Shown here: positions 36,298-48,420 of the stretch, in pieces
Position numbering within the stretch: the stretch's first letter is position 1
Layout: each line of letters opens with the position of its first letter
Source of the DNA: Glandiceps talaboti
Taxonomy: Eukaryota > Hemichordata > Enteropneusta > Spengelidae
Direction: 5' to 3'
DNA length: 64,000 nucleotides
NCBI RefSeq assembly: GCF_964340395.1
Contig: NC_135570.1
Coordinates: forward strand, 7,494,822-7,558,821
Translations under genes and position numbers: made by a program
Notes under the pieces: generated by a model
What the model saw: only the letters and a program-made list of their open reading frames with translations
Told to the model about the DNA's origin: nothing
Database searches by the model: none

Positions 36298-37064
36298 GAG
36301 AGCGGTTCATGTTACAAGCTCTCAACTCATCAAATTATAACATACATTTGATAGCGTCATCCGATCATACTTAAACAGCCAACCTTATACGATCTAAAAA
36401 CCCTTACAGACAATACCAGGATTTGTGAGAAAATGAAAATTTTATTGGTTACTATGGTAACAATATCCGAGGCATTAAAGATGATACCATTACTGATTCA
36501 CAATGGATACTGTGATGAGCGTAAAAGGGTGCTTTATTTAAAAACCGAATTTAAGGCTGTAGAACTCATTCAGTCATGCATGCGTCAATGACTTCCCTAT
36601 GGGATCTATTAGAATGATAGCCATGAGAAAAATAGTAACTATTAACATCAAAGTCTCAGTTCAAACTTAAATTCTGTAAACATCACCAATGCCATTCTGT
36701 TGCCATGACAGAACAATAAAACATAACATAACAGTATCTAAACGATAATAATTGACTAAGTATATCATGTTTCCATGGTAACTGAAAGCAAACTCTTTTT
36801 CTTTCTTCTGTTCATGAAGGTCTATGTAGTCTTGTCATGCCCTACAGCTATACATCGCAAAATAAAATTCCAACCTTCGACAATACCAAAGAGAGATTAT
36901 GGGTTTCATAAGAACGCTGTGGGCAGTACATGATAATTGATATACTGCATACACCCTTGTTGATATAATATGTTACATTTGATCATCAGAAAAAATGCAA
37001 AATATGGCACAAAAATGTATTTTTTTAACCTATATTTAAATGTGTTGTTGTATGTGTCCATTTT

Positions 37065-37066
<2 letters not shown>

Positions 37067-37159
<93 letters not shown>

Positions 37160-37204
37160 AGAAAGAGAGAGAATGAGAGAAATTGACAGACAGGATACAG
37201 AGAC

Positions 37205-37241
<37 letters not shown>

Positions 37242-37390
37242 GACAGACAGACAGAAAAGCAGAGATACAGACAGACAGAGGAAGAGAAGCGAGACATAGA
37301 GAAACACAGACAGAGACAGTGAGAGATAGCGAGAGAGATAGAGACAGAGAGAGACAGAGACAAAGAGATCAAGAGACACACACAGACAGA
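37067..37390. repeat. (GA)n and (CAGA)n compound microsatellite
   Basis: Pure GA repeat at 37067-37155, followed by GAGA/CAGACAGA mixtures to 37390. Confidence 0.95.
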
Positions 37391-38083
37391 ATTTGCAACT
37401 GTAGTTGTACTATAAAACTGACTGACAAAATATGACAACTATTCATTGAGAAATTAGAGAAAATCTTTTTAAATCACAAAAGAATTTGAAAAGATTAAAA
37501 TAGTCAATTTTTTTCAAAGATAAAAACAACTTCAGAAGCACTGATACTAAACGCTTAGAGGTAGTATTAAGAAAGTTACAAATTAATTTCAAAACTTTCT
37601 TTAAAAAAATGAAATTCTCTAACTCAATAGGTCAGATTAATAAGACATGTACCTGGAATATAAACATAATTATAAAACATTAATCTGCATTCAAGTGGTA
37701 CGGTAGATTAGCCTCTTCAACCTTTAAAGATTGAATTGTTAGACATAAACCAAATCAAGACACATTAAAAGCAAGAATTATAAAACTCAAGGGTTTCACT
37801 TTCAGATGCTAGAGGCAATCTACGACTTGACAACCAACAGAAGACATAGCCTTGAAGGCAACTATCAAATACTCGTAAGTCATGAATATCTTTTTCTTTT
37901 CATCTTTGAAGGGATTTATTTTGTTATTAAACTACCTACCGTAGTGTATTTGTAGAATATTACTTTTAAAGATTTAGTGGGTGGGGGTGTGGAGAAAACG
38001 TTTATTAAAAACGTATATTTCACTCACATTTTTTGAAATAACATATCCACTGAAGATGGACTGTCTCTGATATATTTTGAAAA

Positions 38084-38193
<110 letters not shown>

Positions 38194-38455
38194 AAGTAAG
38201 AAAGTTGTCTGGAAGTGCTCCATTTTTGTTCACTTACTTATTCATTTATTTATCTTCATTTTAACAAGCATCCAAAGATTCCATCAATAACAGTATATGC
38301 TATGACGCATTTTACTTTTAAGAAAACAGTCATTTGTAACTTTATGCCTCTGTTTAGCATTGTGATTGGATTCTCTCTTGAACAGAATTGAATCCCCTGT
38401 GTGTAAACATACTTGTCTAGATGTATACACAAAGTATAATGCAATAAATCCAATA

Positions 38456-38575
38456 AAAAATATATATTTTTGGGTCCGTACCAACACAATCGACCCAATC
38501 AGTATGCCCTCTAAGCCAATTTGACGTACCACTGATGCACACAATTTCTAGTGACGCAACAAAATTTGGTGTTCC
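38456..38575. repeat. Interspersed repeat, family 12, inverted fragment
   Basis: The inverted complement of the GGGT.CGGACC segment (TTTTTGGGTCCGTACCAACA) is followed by a TGACGCAAC motif shared with the region near 18330. It is weak and diverged. Confidence 0.35.
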
Positions 38576-39244
38576 CCAATCTCTTTCTGTGTAGTGCCTC
38601 ACAAGAAATGCCAGTTTTTATCATTTTGACTCACAACAACACAAATTGGCTATCATTAGGGGGTACACTGGACCCAACACAATCACAATTTCAACCTGTT
38701 ACTGTACTACCTGTGCCACAGTGGATAAAAATCAACCTCAAATCATCATATAATTATTGATATTTTAACAGTTTTTAGTGAATATAAAATTGTTGATCGA
38801 AAAATGAATACTCTAGTTTCAGCTTTATGTGTTACTTTCTAAACATTTTCCTTACGGGGTAACATAGGTATTCTTACAATGATGACCAAACTGAAAATTG
38901 CCGGCTTCTAATCAATCGTTAGAATGATATCCTTGACAAGAAGGTCAAATCTCTTGTAAACCGAGTATAGTAATTGGCCCAACATATAGATACATATTAA
39001 AGTCTAATACCTTTTCTCCTCTTTCAAATGTACTGGTACTACGGCGACGAAAAAAGAAAACATCAAATGAACCGAACTTGAAATCTGGCAAACTATGGAG
39101 TCAGAGTGCTATAACACGTACTTCATCCACTTTCTCACTTTAATAAATATGCAGGTACTACTTGGCAACTTCACCTCTGTACTACTTGACAACTTCATCT
39201 CTGTACTGCTTGTTGTTTTGAAGTCTATGAATACATTTTTTAGG

Positions 39245-39490
39245 TTAAAGGGGCCATATGGATGAGGATTTGGAATTTATTTTGGAATTTTAATTTATAG
39301 AACTATTTTATCATGGCTTCCTACTTGAAAAATCCGTGTGAAACAACATTGACAAAGTCCTTGTTTGTAAATTAACAAATTGCAAAAGATTAATAAATGT
39401 GTAAAATGTTTGTTATTGTACATTCAATAATAAACTTTTTACACAAATTTTAGCTTATTGCAATATATTGAGTTACAAACACAGACTTAT
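39245..39490. mobile_element. Inverted-repeat element, family 2, copy lacking right arm
   Basis: The left arm (GGCCATATGGATGAGGATTT, then TTTTATCATGGCTTCCTACT) and the central ATTGAGTTACAAACACAGAC are present. The right arm is replaced by the unrelated long inverted repeat at 39497-39820, as if that element inserted there or the end was lost. Confidence 0.7.
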
Positions 39491-39496
39491 CAAGAT

Positions 39497-39820
39497 TAAA
39501 TTATTCTAGCCATTTAATCTGTTTTTAGTTTTTACATATTTATAACTAGGTTCTTATCTCTTTCTTTACTTTTTTCAATTATTCAGAAAATGTACAAAAA
39601 GTATTTAGAACATGCAATCATGAAAAAAAAATTCCTGACGAAAATAATTTGCATATCGCAAGAATTTTTCACCAAAATACTGTCCTAAATGAAATGCTGA
39701 AGCATAACTATCTATTTTTTGAACATTTTCTGAATAATTGAAAAAAGTAAAGAAAGAGATAAGAAGCTAGTTATAAATATGTAAAAACTAAAAGCAGATT
39801 AAATGGCTAGAATAATTTAT
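39497..39820. mobile_element. Long-arm inverted repeat element, family 8
   Basis: Two arms of about 95-100 bp: TTAAATTATTCTAGCCATTT through TTATTCAGAAAATGT, and its inverse ending AATGGCTAGAATAATTTA. They are separated by about 125 bp of non-coding sequence. High arm identity suggests a fairly recent insertion. It adjoins the broken right side of a family 2 copy. Confidence 0.8.
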
Positions 39821-40380
39821 TTGTTCATGACTTTCAAATGCAATAAAACTATAATCTTAAATGTAAGTCAACAATCTAATAAAAAATTCAACACTTTGCC
39901 TTATTTACATGCAGTAGTCTATCAATCGCTGGAGAAATGAATTAAGAGACAAACAAACATCATTTACAAGTCACAAATTGAGATATTGCCATTATTAGGT
40001 GTCTTCGGATCTGACGCTATCTGACACTGAATCTGACGCTCAATATGATGCTAGCTGAATCTGAATCTGAATCTGACGCCAACTTTATACTCGTAATTGA
40101 GAAAGTAGTTTTCCAGTCTTCCAGTGGCACAAAAAGTCGACTTACGATGTCGCTGTGATGTGTATGTGTAGAAGATTCCTGACAACGGAAACAATCAATA
40201 AATATTCATACTATTGGCATTGATCTCTCTAGAGATCCTAACATCACAGGTTTTATAGCTTACATCTGACTACCTTTTATATTGCTGATCAATATCTTAG
40301 AGTGGGGTCTCGTCAGAGGTGGTATCTCTGAGAGATATCTTGTCATTGATGTATGACTCTGGGAGATGAGATGAGTCAAG

Positions 40381-40415
<35 letters not shown>
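40381..40415. repeat. (GTCT)n microsatellite
   Basis: About nine GTCT units. Confidence 0.95.
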
Positions 40416-40561
40416 GACATCACAAGACAAACTCAAACTGTTCAATTAGAATTCGTTGTGGATTAAAATAGGTGGAACATGTCCTTGAACTATGCATATT
40501 AAGAACAAATCACTTAAATGTAAATTGTATGTGAATCTTGTAAATAACAATGATACCCAAG

Positions 40562-40573
40562 ATGACGATGACA

Positions 40574-40641
<68 letters not shown>

Positions 40642-40736
40642 GGTGGTGGTGGTGGTGGTGGTGGTGGTGGTGGTGGTGGTGGTGGTGGTGGTGGTGGTGG
40701 TGGTGGTGATGATGATGGTGGTGGTGGTGGTGGTGG

Positions 40737-40782
<46 letters not shown>

Positions 40783-40802
40783 GGTGGTGGTGGTGGTGAT
40801 GA
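40562..40802. repeat. (GAT)n / (GGT)n trinucleotide tract
   Basis: GAT and GGT blocks alternate: GAT, long GGT, GAT, GGT, GAT, GGT. The Asp/Gly, Met/Val and Pro/Ser open frames are repeat artefacts. Confidence 0.97.
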
Positions 40803-40927
40803 CGAATTGATACTTGAATTGAATTGAAAATTAGCTATTAAACTTGTCTTTAAGAGCAAGTAGAAATTTTCACTTTAGCACTGCTCCTCTATAAAATGTG
40901 CAAAACATGTTTTTTCAACATGTACGT

Positions 40928-40970
40928 ATTGTGTGTGTATGTGTGTGTGTGTGTGTGGGGGGGGGGGGTT
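40928..40970. repeat. (GT)n plus poly(G)
   Basis: GT repeat ending in a G-run of about 11. Confidence 0.9.
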
Positions 40971-41571
40971 ATTCTAAACACTGTATGTATGTCACTGGCC
41001 AAGCATGAAATCTCTTAGTCATCAATTGCATCTACAATGTAACGTCAGACTTCATAAATGACTTCACCCATAAAACAATATTCAAATAACATGCAAATGT
41101 TTATACAATAACAGTACATTAAAAGCTATTGATAACATATTGGTCAGGATAGTTTATTGGCATTTATATATATTTGTTCAAGCTGCTCTAGCTTCATCTC
41201 AAACATTTGTCGAAACTGTTTTACAACTTAGACTCAAAACATCCATTAAAGCTGTATGTATTAGCTATAATACGAATATTATGATTTTTTTTATTACATA
41301 ACCAACAATATCTTCTCTGAAAATTGTTAAAATACCACTAATTAGACATTGTACTTTGTAAGTAGTACAGTTATAAGCATCATTGTAAACCGCAGTAAAC
41401 TTTTATGGCACCATCCAAGATGCACTGCCAAAAGGCTGTTGTTCCATTTACGTAAAAATTGGTTATTCCTGTCATTATTTTGTACATCAACACTACAACC
41501 AATCAGATTGCCTCATGCATACCATGTGATATACTCTGCCTTGGCATGATAGTACACCACACAAAATTCAA

Positions 41572-41662
41572 TTTCAGCAACAAGAACTCGGCTTGTCAAA
41601 ATCAGGTTAATAACCTGACTTGGACAAGCTGAGTTCTTAATTGTTGCCAAAATTGAATTTTG
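41572..41662. other. Compact imperfect hairpin (about 91 bp)
   Basis: Arms of about 45 bp: CAAAATTCAATTTCAGCAAC, AAGAACTCGGCTTGTC, AATCAGGTTA, with inverse ATAACCTGACTTGGACAAGC, GAGTTCTTAATTGTTGCCAA, AATTGAATTTTG. A 3-5 nt bulge separates the blocks and the loop is tiny. It is either a foldback element or a miRNA-precursor-sized hairpin. Confidence 0.7.
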
Positions 41663-41867
41663 TCATCCTACGGAGAAGTTTGGAATTATATGAACAGAAA
41701 ATAACAATTTACAAATCTTGCCTGGAAGTATCAATTTGGGTTTGTGAGAGCATGGATTTTACTGATGCTGTGTACCATCAGATATGATTGCGAGTTCGTA
41801 GAAAGTTACACAACGGCCATACAATTACAAGTAGGGTATAATACAACAAGCTGATATCTACCAATTC

Positions 41868-42128
41868 ATGCAAGTTCACTCAAATAACGTGATTCGTTCA
41901 CAACTTGTGGTTGCGGCAGTGTTGTTTACGATAATTTTCTTAATTTTACAAGGGCCTGAATCTGGGCTGAACGCTGATAAGCACGACCTTTTAGCACATT
42001 ATGGTCTCCGGGCACAGGACTCCGAAACTCCAGGACTGTGTTCATGGCACCCAGTGCACTGCCCGTATATTAGCATTAAAATTAAAATTTACATTTTACA
42101 ATTTGGTGGTCATAGTGGTTTTGAATGA
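41868..42128 (+). CDS. Possible signal-anchor ORF, unknown
   Basis: Eighty-six codons, beginning MQVHSNNVIRSQLVVAAVLF, TIIFLILQ, then DSETPGLCSWHPVHC. It has a hydrophobic segment at residues 13-28 after Arg11, then a polar region with Cys residues. Start context is poor. GC content is higher than in the flanks. No family is recognised; chance cannot be excluded. Confidence 0.12.
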   Translation: MQVHSNNVIRSQLVVAAVLFTIIFLILQGPESGLNADKHDLLAHYGLRAQDSETPGLCSWHPVHCPYISIKIKIYILQFGGHSGFE

Positions 42129-42537
42129 AACTAGTAACTTTTACACATGTCTTTCGAATTGCCTGTTCATGTACACATTCACTCTGTGCATGAAGAAGGA
42201 CTGTTCACGTTATGTCTGCCTGTTGGACTCACTGTAAACAGTCAGAAAATACTGTTGTTTCAAGGGAATGGCCCTGTAAACAGGCATATTTAGTCACATT
42301 GACATTCATTCACAGTGACAACTCAGGTATAAGTCAGTGTATAAGTATAAACAGTTGCCGATCAGTGTTAAATACACATTTACAATGAACATGCTTGACT
42401 ACAAAACATACAGATCATTATGACATCATTACTCATGAATATTCATTAAGCTGAAATAACCACACTTTCATAGAAAGAAACCAAAGCTTTATTTCGCCGT
42501 GTCAGCTAAATAGAAATAACAGTTCTGGTTTATGAGA

Positions 42538-42710
42538 ATGAGTTATAAGTTGAATTGTGATTCAAATGGTGCTGATTTTTGGGTGTGGACCTAATAATCA
42601 ATTTGATTGTATATGTGTGTATGTACTGCTACACAAACATAAATTTTAAATATAGTTTACCCACAGGTGACTCAATACTGCTAAGGGTATATATACATAT
42701 TGTCAGATAT
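42538..42710. repeat. Interspersed repeat, family 12, copy 2 (partial)
   Basis: GGTGCTGATTTTTGGGTGTG, ATCAATTTGATTG and TACTGCTACACAA align with the middle of 18310-18635. Confidence 0.55.
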
Positions 42711-43011
42711 TTTAATTACTTATCTGATATAAGTAAAACAATTTTCTTGATTAAATATTTTACACATATATACAGAGAGCTATTATAATCTCCTTTTAGT
42801 TTTGATTGCATTATAAATTTTAAATTGCTCTTTTCTACACTATTGAATTCTGAATTGATATTATAAATGACATTAAATAACTTATCTCTTTGCTTTGTCT
42901 ATAGTTTATAATATATCAAATGATGTTCTTTGTCTTCTATTGTATTATTAAAGTGTGACATAACATCTTAAATCTATCAGTGAAACCATATTGATTAGGC
43001 CAACAAAAAAA

Positions 43012-43381
43012 AAGAATTGTTTCTGGTCAGGGCATTTTGTCTGAAGTGGTGCGACAATGCAAGGTTTTTGTTTTGTTTTGTTTTTGTTAATTTTCAACAA
43101 ACCTGTCACTCAATCGACTATTTATGGCAGTTACTGTTCTTTTTTTAATTTAGTACTTTAGAGCACTTTAGAGCAAGTGTAAATGTGAGGCAGATGTCAT
43201 TTGCTTGTTCATGATTGGCTCGATCTGCAGTTGTCTTCACTGAAGTAGCAATTAATATAGGGAGGGTTATTTTTGTGTTTTCCCCCAGTTCTGTAGACTG
43301 CATGGGCTGGACAAACACACACACAAAAATGATCTAAATGGTGGTATTAAGTGATGCAAGCACTGACCAGAAACAATTCTT
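43012..43381. mobile_element. MITE-like element, family 9 (AAGAATTGTTTCTGGTCAG ends)
   Basis: Terminal inverted repeats of about 20 bp, AAGAATTGTTTCTGGTCAG and CTGACCAGAAACAATTCTT, enclose 370 bp of non-coding DNA. A related end is at 46134-46200. Confidence 0.75.
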
Positions 43382-43561
43382 CTTCAAATAGAATAAACCA
43401 CAAAGCTAGCATGTCATGTAAAATTCACTTTTCTGGTGATTCATTTCCTGTTTGTACCTGAATCTACTGTATTCTGGTGAAATGTAAAAGTCAAAATTAT
43501 TGCAACAGGTTCCATTGGGAGAAGAGTGCTAATGCACTGAAATGGTGTCCGTACATGAAAG

Positions 43562-43600
43562 ATTAATAAATAAGTAAATCAATAAATAAATAAATAAAAA
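43562..43600. repeat. (AAAT)n tract
   Basis: Imperfect AATA repeats, possibly a retroelement tail. Confidence 0.7.
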
Positions 43601-44595
43601 TCAACAGTTTGATTGTCTTAAAACAACTATTTACAAATATTTATCTATTCTGAAGATATTTGTGCTGTATTTTCATTCTCAATAGTATAAAATACAGTCT
43701 TCCGTGGAAATTTTGAGCAAAATGAAATTGGTATATTTTTTCTAAATGTAACAACAAACCTCCTGCACACCGACGACAAACAAAGAATGTAACTGATCAA
43801 CTGATCACACCTTGAATGATAATAACACATTTGACAAATTGGCTGAGATACTAGTAGTTAGTTTGGCTAGAAACACCTGTATGTCTGTCAATATACATGA
43901 TATGTGTTTTCTCTCTGAGTGTAGAGGTTCCTGTAGGCATCGATGACAGATTATCACTTTTAACTAATGGAAAGATAACTATCTGTTCATACTTCTCTTC
44001 ATATTTATAACTTAAAGATCTACCCAGTTACCTAGTTACCCAGTTCACTGAACACATACATGTTACTTGAGAACGACACTATCACTTTCCAAAAAAATCA
44101 CGAACTAGCTGCCAGAAATGACTACATGTATATCATCCATTAGTGCTTACCTGTCATATATCAAGTTAATGCACATTCATCTAGCAACAATATGTGGACA
44201 GATCGAGACTTTCCAGGGGCTGAGAGCGGTAAAAATCTTGCTGATAGTATGAACCTTAGCCAGTACACTGGCAATCATTCACAGAATGCACCCAGTCTAT
44301 TCTTACAACTGTTCTACCCATGAGATAATGGTACAGTCTTAGGAAATTTGTATTACAACAGAGTAACTTGTTACTATACAAATTTAAACTCATTTTGAGT
44401 TTGTAACCAAATCACAAGGTGGCACATCCTCTAAATGCCCTCGAGTGTACAATATTATTTGGCAACAACACACTATATCTCAGAGCCAGCTATACAAAAA
44501 TGACTTACACTAGACATAAACGAGGGAATTCCAGTGATATTTCTATAAATAAACTGACACTAGGTGTTTCTTTTCTCTATGAGCAACTCTAAATG

Positions 44596-45125
44596 AAATT
44601 ATCAAATCTTACTCAAATTATCATATCTTAACCAAATTATCAAATCTTACTCAAATTATCATATCTTAACCAAATTATCAAATCTTACTCAAATTATCAT
44701 ATCTTAACCAAATTATCAAATCTCCATTCAAATTATCATATCTTAACCAAAATATCAAATCTTCATTCAAATTATCATACTTAACCAAAATATTAAATCT
44801 TCATTCAAATTATCAAACCTTACCCAAAATATCAAATCTTCATTCAAATTATATCTTAACCAAATTATCATATCTTCATTAAATAATAAAATCTGTCATA
44901 TAATAAAATCTTAGTCAAATTATCAAATCTCATCAAATTCTAATCAAATTATCAAATGACTCATCAAATTATCAAATTTTAATCAAATTATCAAATGACT
45001 TTTAATATCAAGTTATCAACATTTTTATTCAAATTCTCAAATATGAGTCAAATTATCAAATTCTATTGAAATTATCAAATGACGTTATCAAATCTTCATC
45101 AAATTATCAAATCTCAGTCAATGCT
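44596..45125. repeat. Degenerate tandem repeat of about 19 bp (CAAATTATCAAATCTTA)
   Basis: The unit CAAATTATCAAATCTTACT recurs through about 530 bp with growing divergence and deletions. The first 150 bp show a two-unit (about 38 bp) higher-order pattern alternating ATCAAATCTTACTC and ATCATATCTTAACC. Confidence 0.85.
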
Positions 45126-45691
45126 AATTTCAAACAGTCTAACCTAGTTGAATGAAGTGATGAAAAACTAGCTGACAAAATATCTAAAAAAAGATATGTC
45201 GTTAATCTCTAAAGTTCACATTTTTTTAAAAATAAGTGTTTGGCGACCTCTATAAAACCAATACATTCTTTTCTACAAAGTTCAAACTCTTAAATTCAAA
45301 CAAATCTGTCGTTGTACAGTAATGACAGCAGTTTTATCTTAATTATCAACTATAAAAACTGACAAACACACCTGTTTTAAAAGACCAATTTGTCAGTTGT
45401 AAATCACATGTCCAAATAAAGTAGTAATTAATGTCCATATTTATGTACTTTCACAGGATCTTTTGAACGCACTCCTGTCAGATCTGTGTTTTGGATTGAG
45501 CATATGGAGGACAATATAATATTCAGACATAGTGATATTTTTACTGTGCAATACCAAAAACATCATTACAATACCTGCATGCAAATGATATGCAAATGAG
45601 GATGCGATCATTCACTACACACGAAATTGCATGATTGCACTGTATGATTTTTATGGAAATTTGCTGTTTCGGATAAACATGTGTAATAATA

Positions 45692-45876
45692 ACAGAACCC
45701 CATGCCATGTAAGTTCCAGTTTGGGCACTAAAGCGTATTTGCACGAGTGCTTGCAGTGTTTTCTGATGTACTTTAAATTGCTACGCTCGTCAAAGTACGG
45801 CACAGAGAACAGTGCAAAGACTTGCGCAAATACCCTAAGTACGCCACACTTGAACTCACATGGTATAGGGTTCTGT
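45692..45876. mobile_element. Short inverted-repeat element
   Basis: ACAGAACCCCATGCCATGTA, AGTTC pairs with GAACTCACATGGTATAGGGT, TCTGT (about 22 of 25 positions), spanning 185 bp. The open frame at 45631-45909 runs through it and is probably fortuitous. Confidence 0.55.
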
Positions 45877-46133
45877 CATAGTATTATTTTCTCATTCCAC
45901 ACAAATTAACAGATGTATCAATATATTACCCCTTGCATTTTCTTTTTTCCAAAAAGTGAAAGCCTTTTGTGGAGAAAAATACAAAATGCTGTTTTTCATT
46001 GAGAATTGACTTTGTATAACTGCGATCTGTGATTTTGCGCTTCACTGTCTCAAAAACCGCTTGTAATGCGAGTAACGGCAACAATTCATTTAGCCATGCT
46101 CCCAATGGCAGTTAGGCAAAGAAAAGAAGAAGA

Positions 46134-46200
46134 AAGAATTGTTTCTGGTCAGCGCACGCATCACTTAAATACCTTGCATCGGTCTTTTTTGTGCGACAGC
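46134..46200. mobile_element. Family 9 terminal fragment
   Basis: AAGAATTGTTTCTGGTCAGC, GCACGCATCACTTAAATACC matches the right end of 43012-43381 in inverted orientation. No partner end was found nearby, so it is a solo end or a decayed copy. Confidence 0.55.
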
Positions 46201-46488
46201 GAATCATGAATCAAAAACACAGCTCATGATATAAACAGGTTTGTGCAATAGCAAATAAAAAACAGATTGTGATGTCAACAGGCTATACTGTATACGTCAT
46301 GTACAATCAGTATGCAGAACGTAAAGATGTCTTTGAGTACCATGCCTTATTAAACACACAGCTATTACAGAGGATAAAGAATTAACAGGGGGCCAATATA
46401 AACGTACACTGACTGTAACATGCTATACATTTTAAAATGGCTGGTACGAAAACTAGGTCTCAGAATATTCAGCAATCCAATGTCTGTG

Positions 46489-46520
46489 TTAAAGTGATCA
46501 TATGGATGAGGATTGTATTC
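46489..46520. mobile_element. Family 2 terminal fragment
   Basis: Only the end TTAAAGTGATCATATGGATG followed by AGGATTG remains. It is a solo arm or decayed copy. Confidence 0.5.
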
Positions 46521-46938
46521 ACAATGCCATGAAAATATTTCAAATTTTGTAATACCCACAATAATCATCACAATATTTTTCATTTGTTTGTACCTTTGAA
46601 AAACATTTTGTAAGATTGAACAGCATGAATGATTTTGACAAAAACAGGAAATGTTTCAAGTTTGTATATATGCTTGTAACTATAGTTACAATAACTGAAA
46701 CCTACATGAAGTTTTTGAATATTAAACTGTGTGATTATAAAAATAATTTATTGTATCTAGACAAAATCTAATACATTTCCATCAGTTTGGTAGCAATAAA
46801 CATTACGATAAAATATTAAGTAATTAGTTGAGTGACAAAGTACGTAAACATAAACATCAATATATATATATATTGTTATAGTATAAAGATTTATGTTACA
46901 TTTGGTAATTGAATAGTTATTTTGAAAAAGTGGCTTAA

Positions 46939-47285
46939 TTAGGCAAAATAAAATAAAAAATTGTGTGTTTCCTGTAAACCCAACCGACCATACTTTAAGT
47001 CACCAATCCTAAACATGTTATTTTTCACATTCGAAAAATACATAAACTGGTAAGAATTTACATCTATTTCTGTGTACATTTTCTTCCCAAAATAGCTTTG
47101 GTCAATTCTTTTTTAAAATCCCATGCCAGGGGAATCAAGTCTTTCAAAAATGCAAGTTGAATTTATTCAGTACAGACTGTATATTGCGTTCATTGACTTC
47201 ACATTTAATTGTCATCATGTACTTTGTTTACACCTAATCAAACTAGTATTGTGTCCAATGAGTATCTTGTCTATACGTCAAAATT

Positions 47286-47339
<54 letters not shown>

Positions 47340-47420
47340 GAAAAAAAAATGAATACATAAAACTCAGACCTACCTACTCTATTTTTTGGAAGTCATGTAC
47401 AAACTTTTTTTGTTATTTTC
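46939..47420. mobile_element. Inverted-repeat element, family 4, copy 1
   Basis: Starts TTAGGCAAAATAAAATAAAA, then TTGTGTGTTTCCTGTAAACC, and later has CCTACCTACTCTATTTTTTG and GAAGTCATG, all shared with 52086-52520 and 58742-59065. It has been enlarged by an internal (CA)n microsatellite (47287-47334). Confidence 0.6.
47287..47334. repeat. (AC)n microsatellite
   Basis: About 24 AC units inside a family 4 element copy. Confidence 0.95.
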
Positions 47421-47883
47421 GTCATTAAATAGTTTGGTATTACTCATTAGGAATAAAAACCTTTGGAATACAAGTGTACGCGATCATTTATCGATGTCTG
47501 TACTAATTTGGAAGAAAAACAAGGAGGAGATAGCTTTATATTTCTGATGGAAACGTTTTACCATCTTTGTATTTGCTAACGCTTTTTGACAGTTAGTTTC
47601 ATATTTGCAACATTGCATTAAGAAAAGTATTTCTTTTTCATTATGAAGATATTGAAAACACATTTAATTGTGTGCATGATAGCGTTGTATACTACACACT
47701 GGTTTTACGAAGTAAAAAAATGTTCTTACCTAGAATAAATTCATTCATTGTTACAAGAAATTTTACGATTGACAGAATTAAAACTAAAAAGGAATATATC
47801 ACACAGATCATGATCCACATGGCTTTTAATAAATTTTATAAATGAAACGGTCTGATAGAATCAGATCAAAACTTTTGATGTAA

Positions 47884-48252
47884 ATTTCAGGAAATGAAAG
47901 ATTCCTTATCTGTGAAATTAAGTTCTACCGAGCGGTGATTGAGAGTGTCCTGACACTGTCAATCATCGTTTGGTGGGGCAATGCCACAGTTGATGACCGG
48001 AAACGTCTCAATCGAATCGTTAACACTGCCAGTAGCATCATTGGATGTCAACTTCCTTTTCTTAATGAGTTGTACAACGCTCAAGTAAAGAAAAGAGCTC
48101 AGTCAATTGTAAAAGACGATTTCCATCCAGCACGTAATTTATTCCAACTTATGCGCTCAGGCGAGCGGTACCGTTCGATCAAATCAGGTTCTAATCGCAC
48201 ATTGTTTAGCTTTTACCCAACTGCAGTCCGCACTCTTAATGAATCAATTTAA
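47884..48252 (+). pseudogene. LINE reverse transcriptase C-terminal fragment (CR1/L2/jockey-like)
   Basis: An open frame of about 120 codons contains FYRAVIESVLTLSIIVWWGN, DDRKRLNRIVNTASSIIGC, then KKRAQSIVKDDFHPARNLF and FYPTAVRTLNES. This is the extreme C-terminus after the polymerase domain of non-LTR retrotransposons (the thumb/connection region). No polymerase catalytic motif or endonuclease lies upstream, so the copy is 5' truncated, as is usual for LINEs. The AT-rich region after the stop, up to about 48410, with TGACAATAAAA and (CATAT) repeats, is probably its 3' tail. The reading frame is intact over this stretch, so the insertion may be fairly young. Confidence 0.8.
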
Positions 48253-48420
48253 GTTCTCTATTGACGCATCAATTTCGTGTTAGGAGTCCTCTACAGAATA
48301 TTGTTTTTGTAAATTTTTCATTACACGCAAAATCAATGCACATTTCATTATATATGTATCAGTATATATATATGACAATAAAACACATATCATATCATAT
48401 ATATAAATCCATCCTTGATG
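48253..48420 (+). mobile_element. Probable LINE 3' UTR and tail
   Basis: AT-rich sequence after the stop of the LINE fragment, ending in TATATATGACAATAAAACAC and CATATCATATC repeats. It probably belongs to the same insertion because no other boundary is visible. Confidence 0.4.

Noticed and set aside
40446-40859. Poly-Asp/Gly, poly-Met/Val and poly-Pro/Ser ORFs
   Set aside because: Translations of the GAT/GGT trinucleotide tract, with no start context or flanking exon signals.
42538-42788. 69-codon ORF
   Set aside because: Lies in a family 12 interspersed repeat.
45631-45909. 92-codon ORF
   Set aside because: It runs through an inverted-repeat element (45692-45876), and no domain is recognised.
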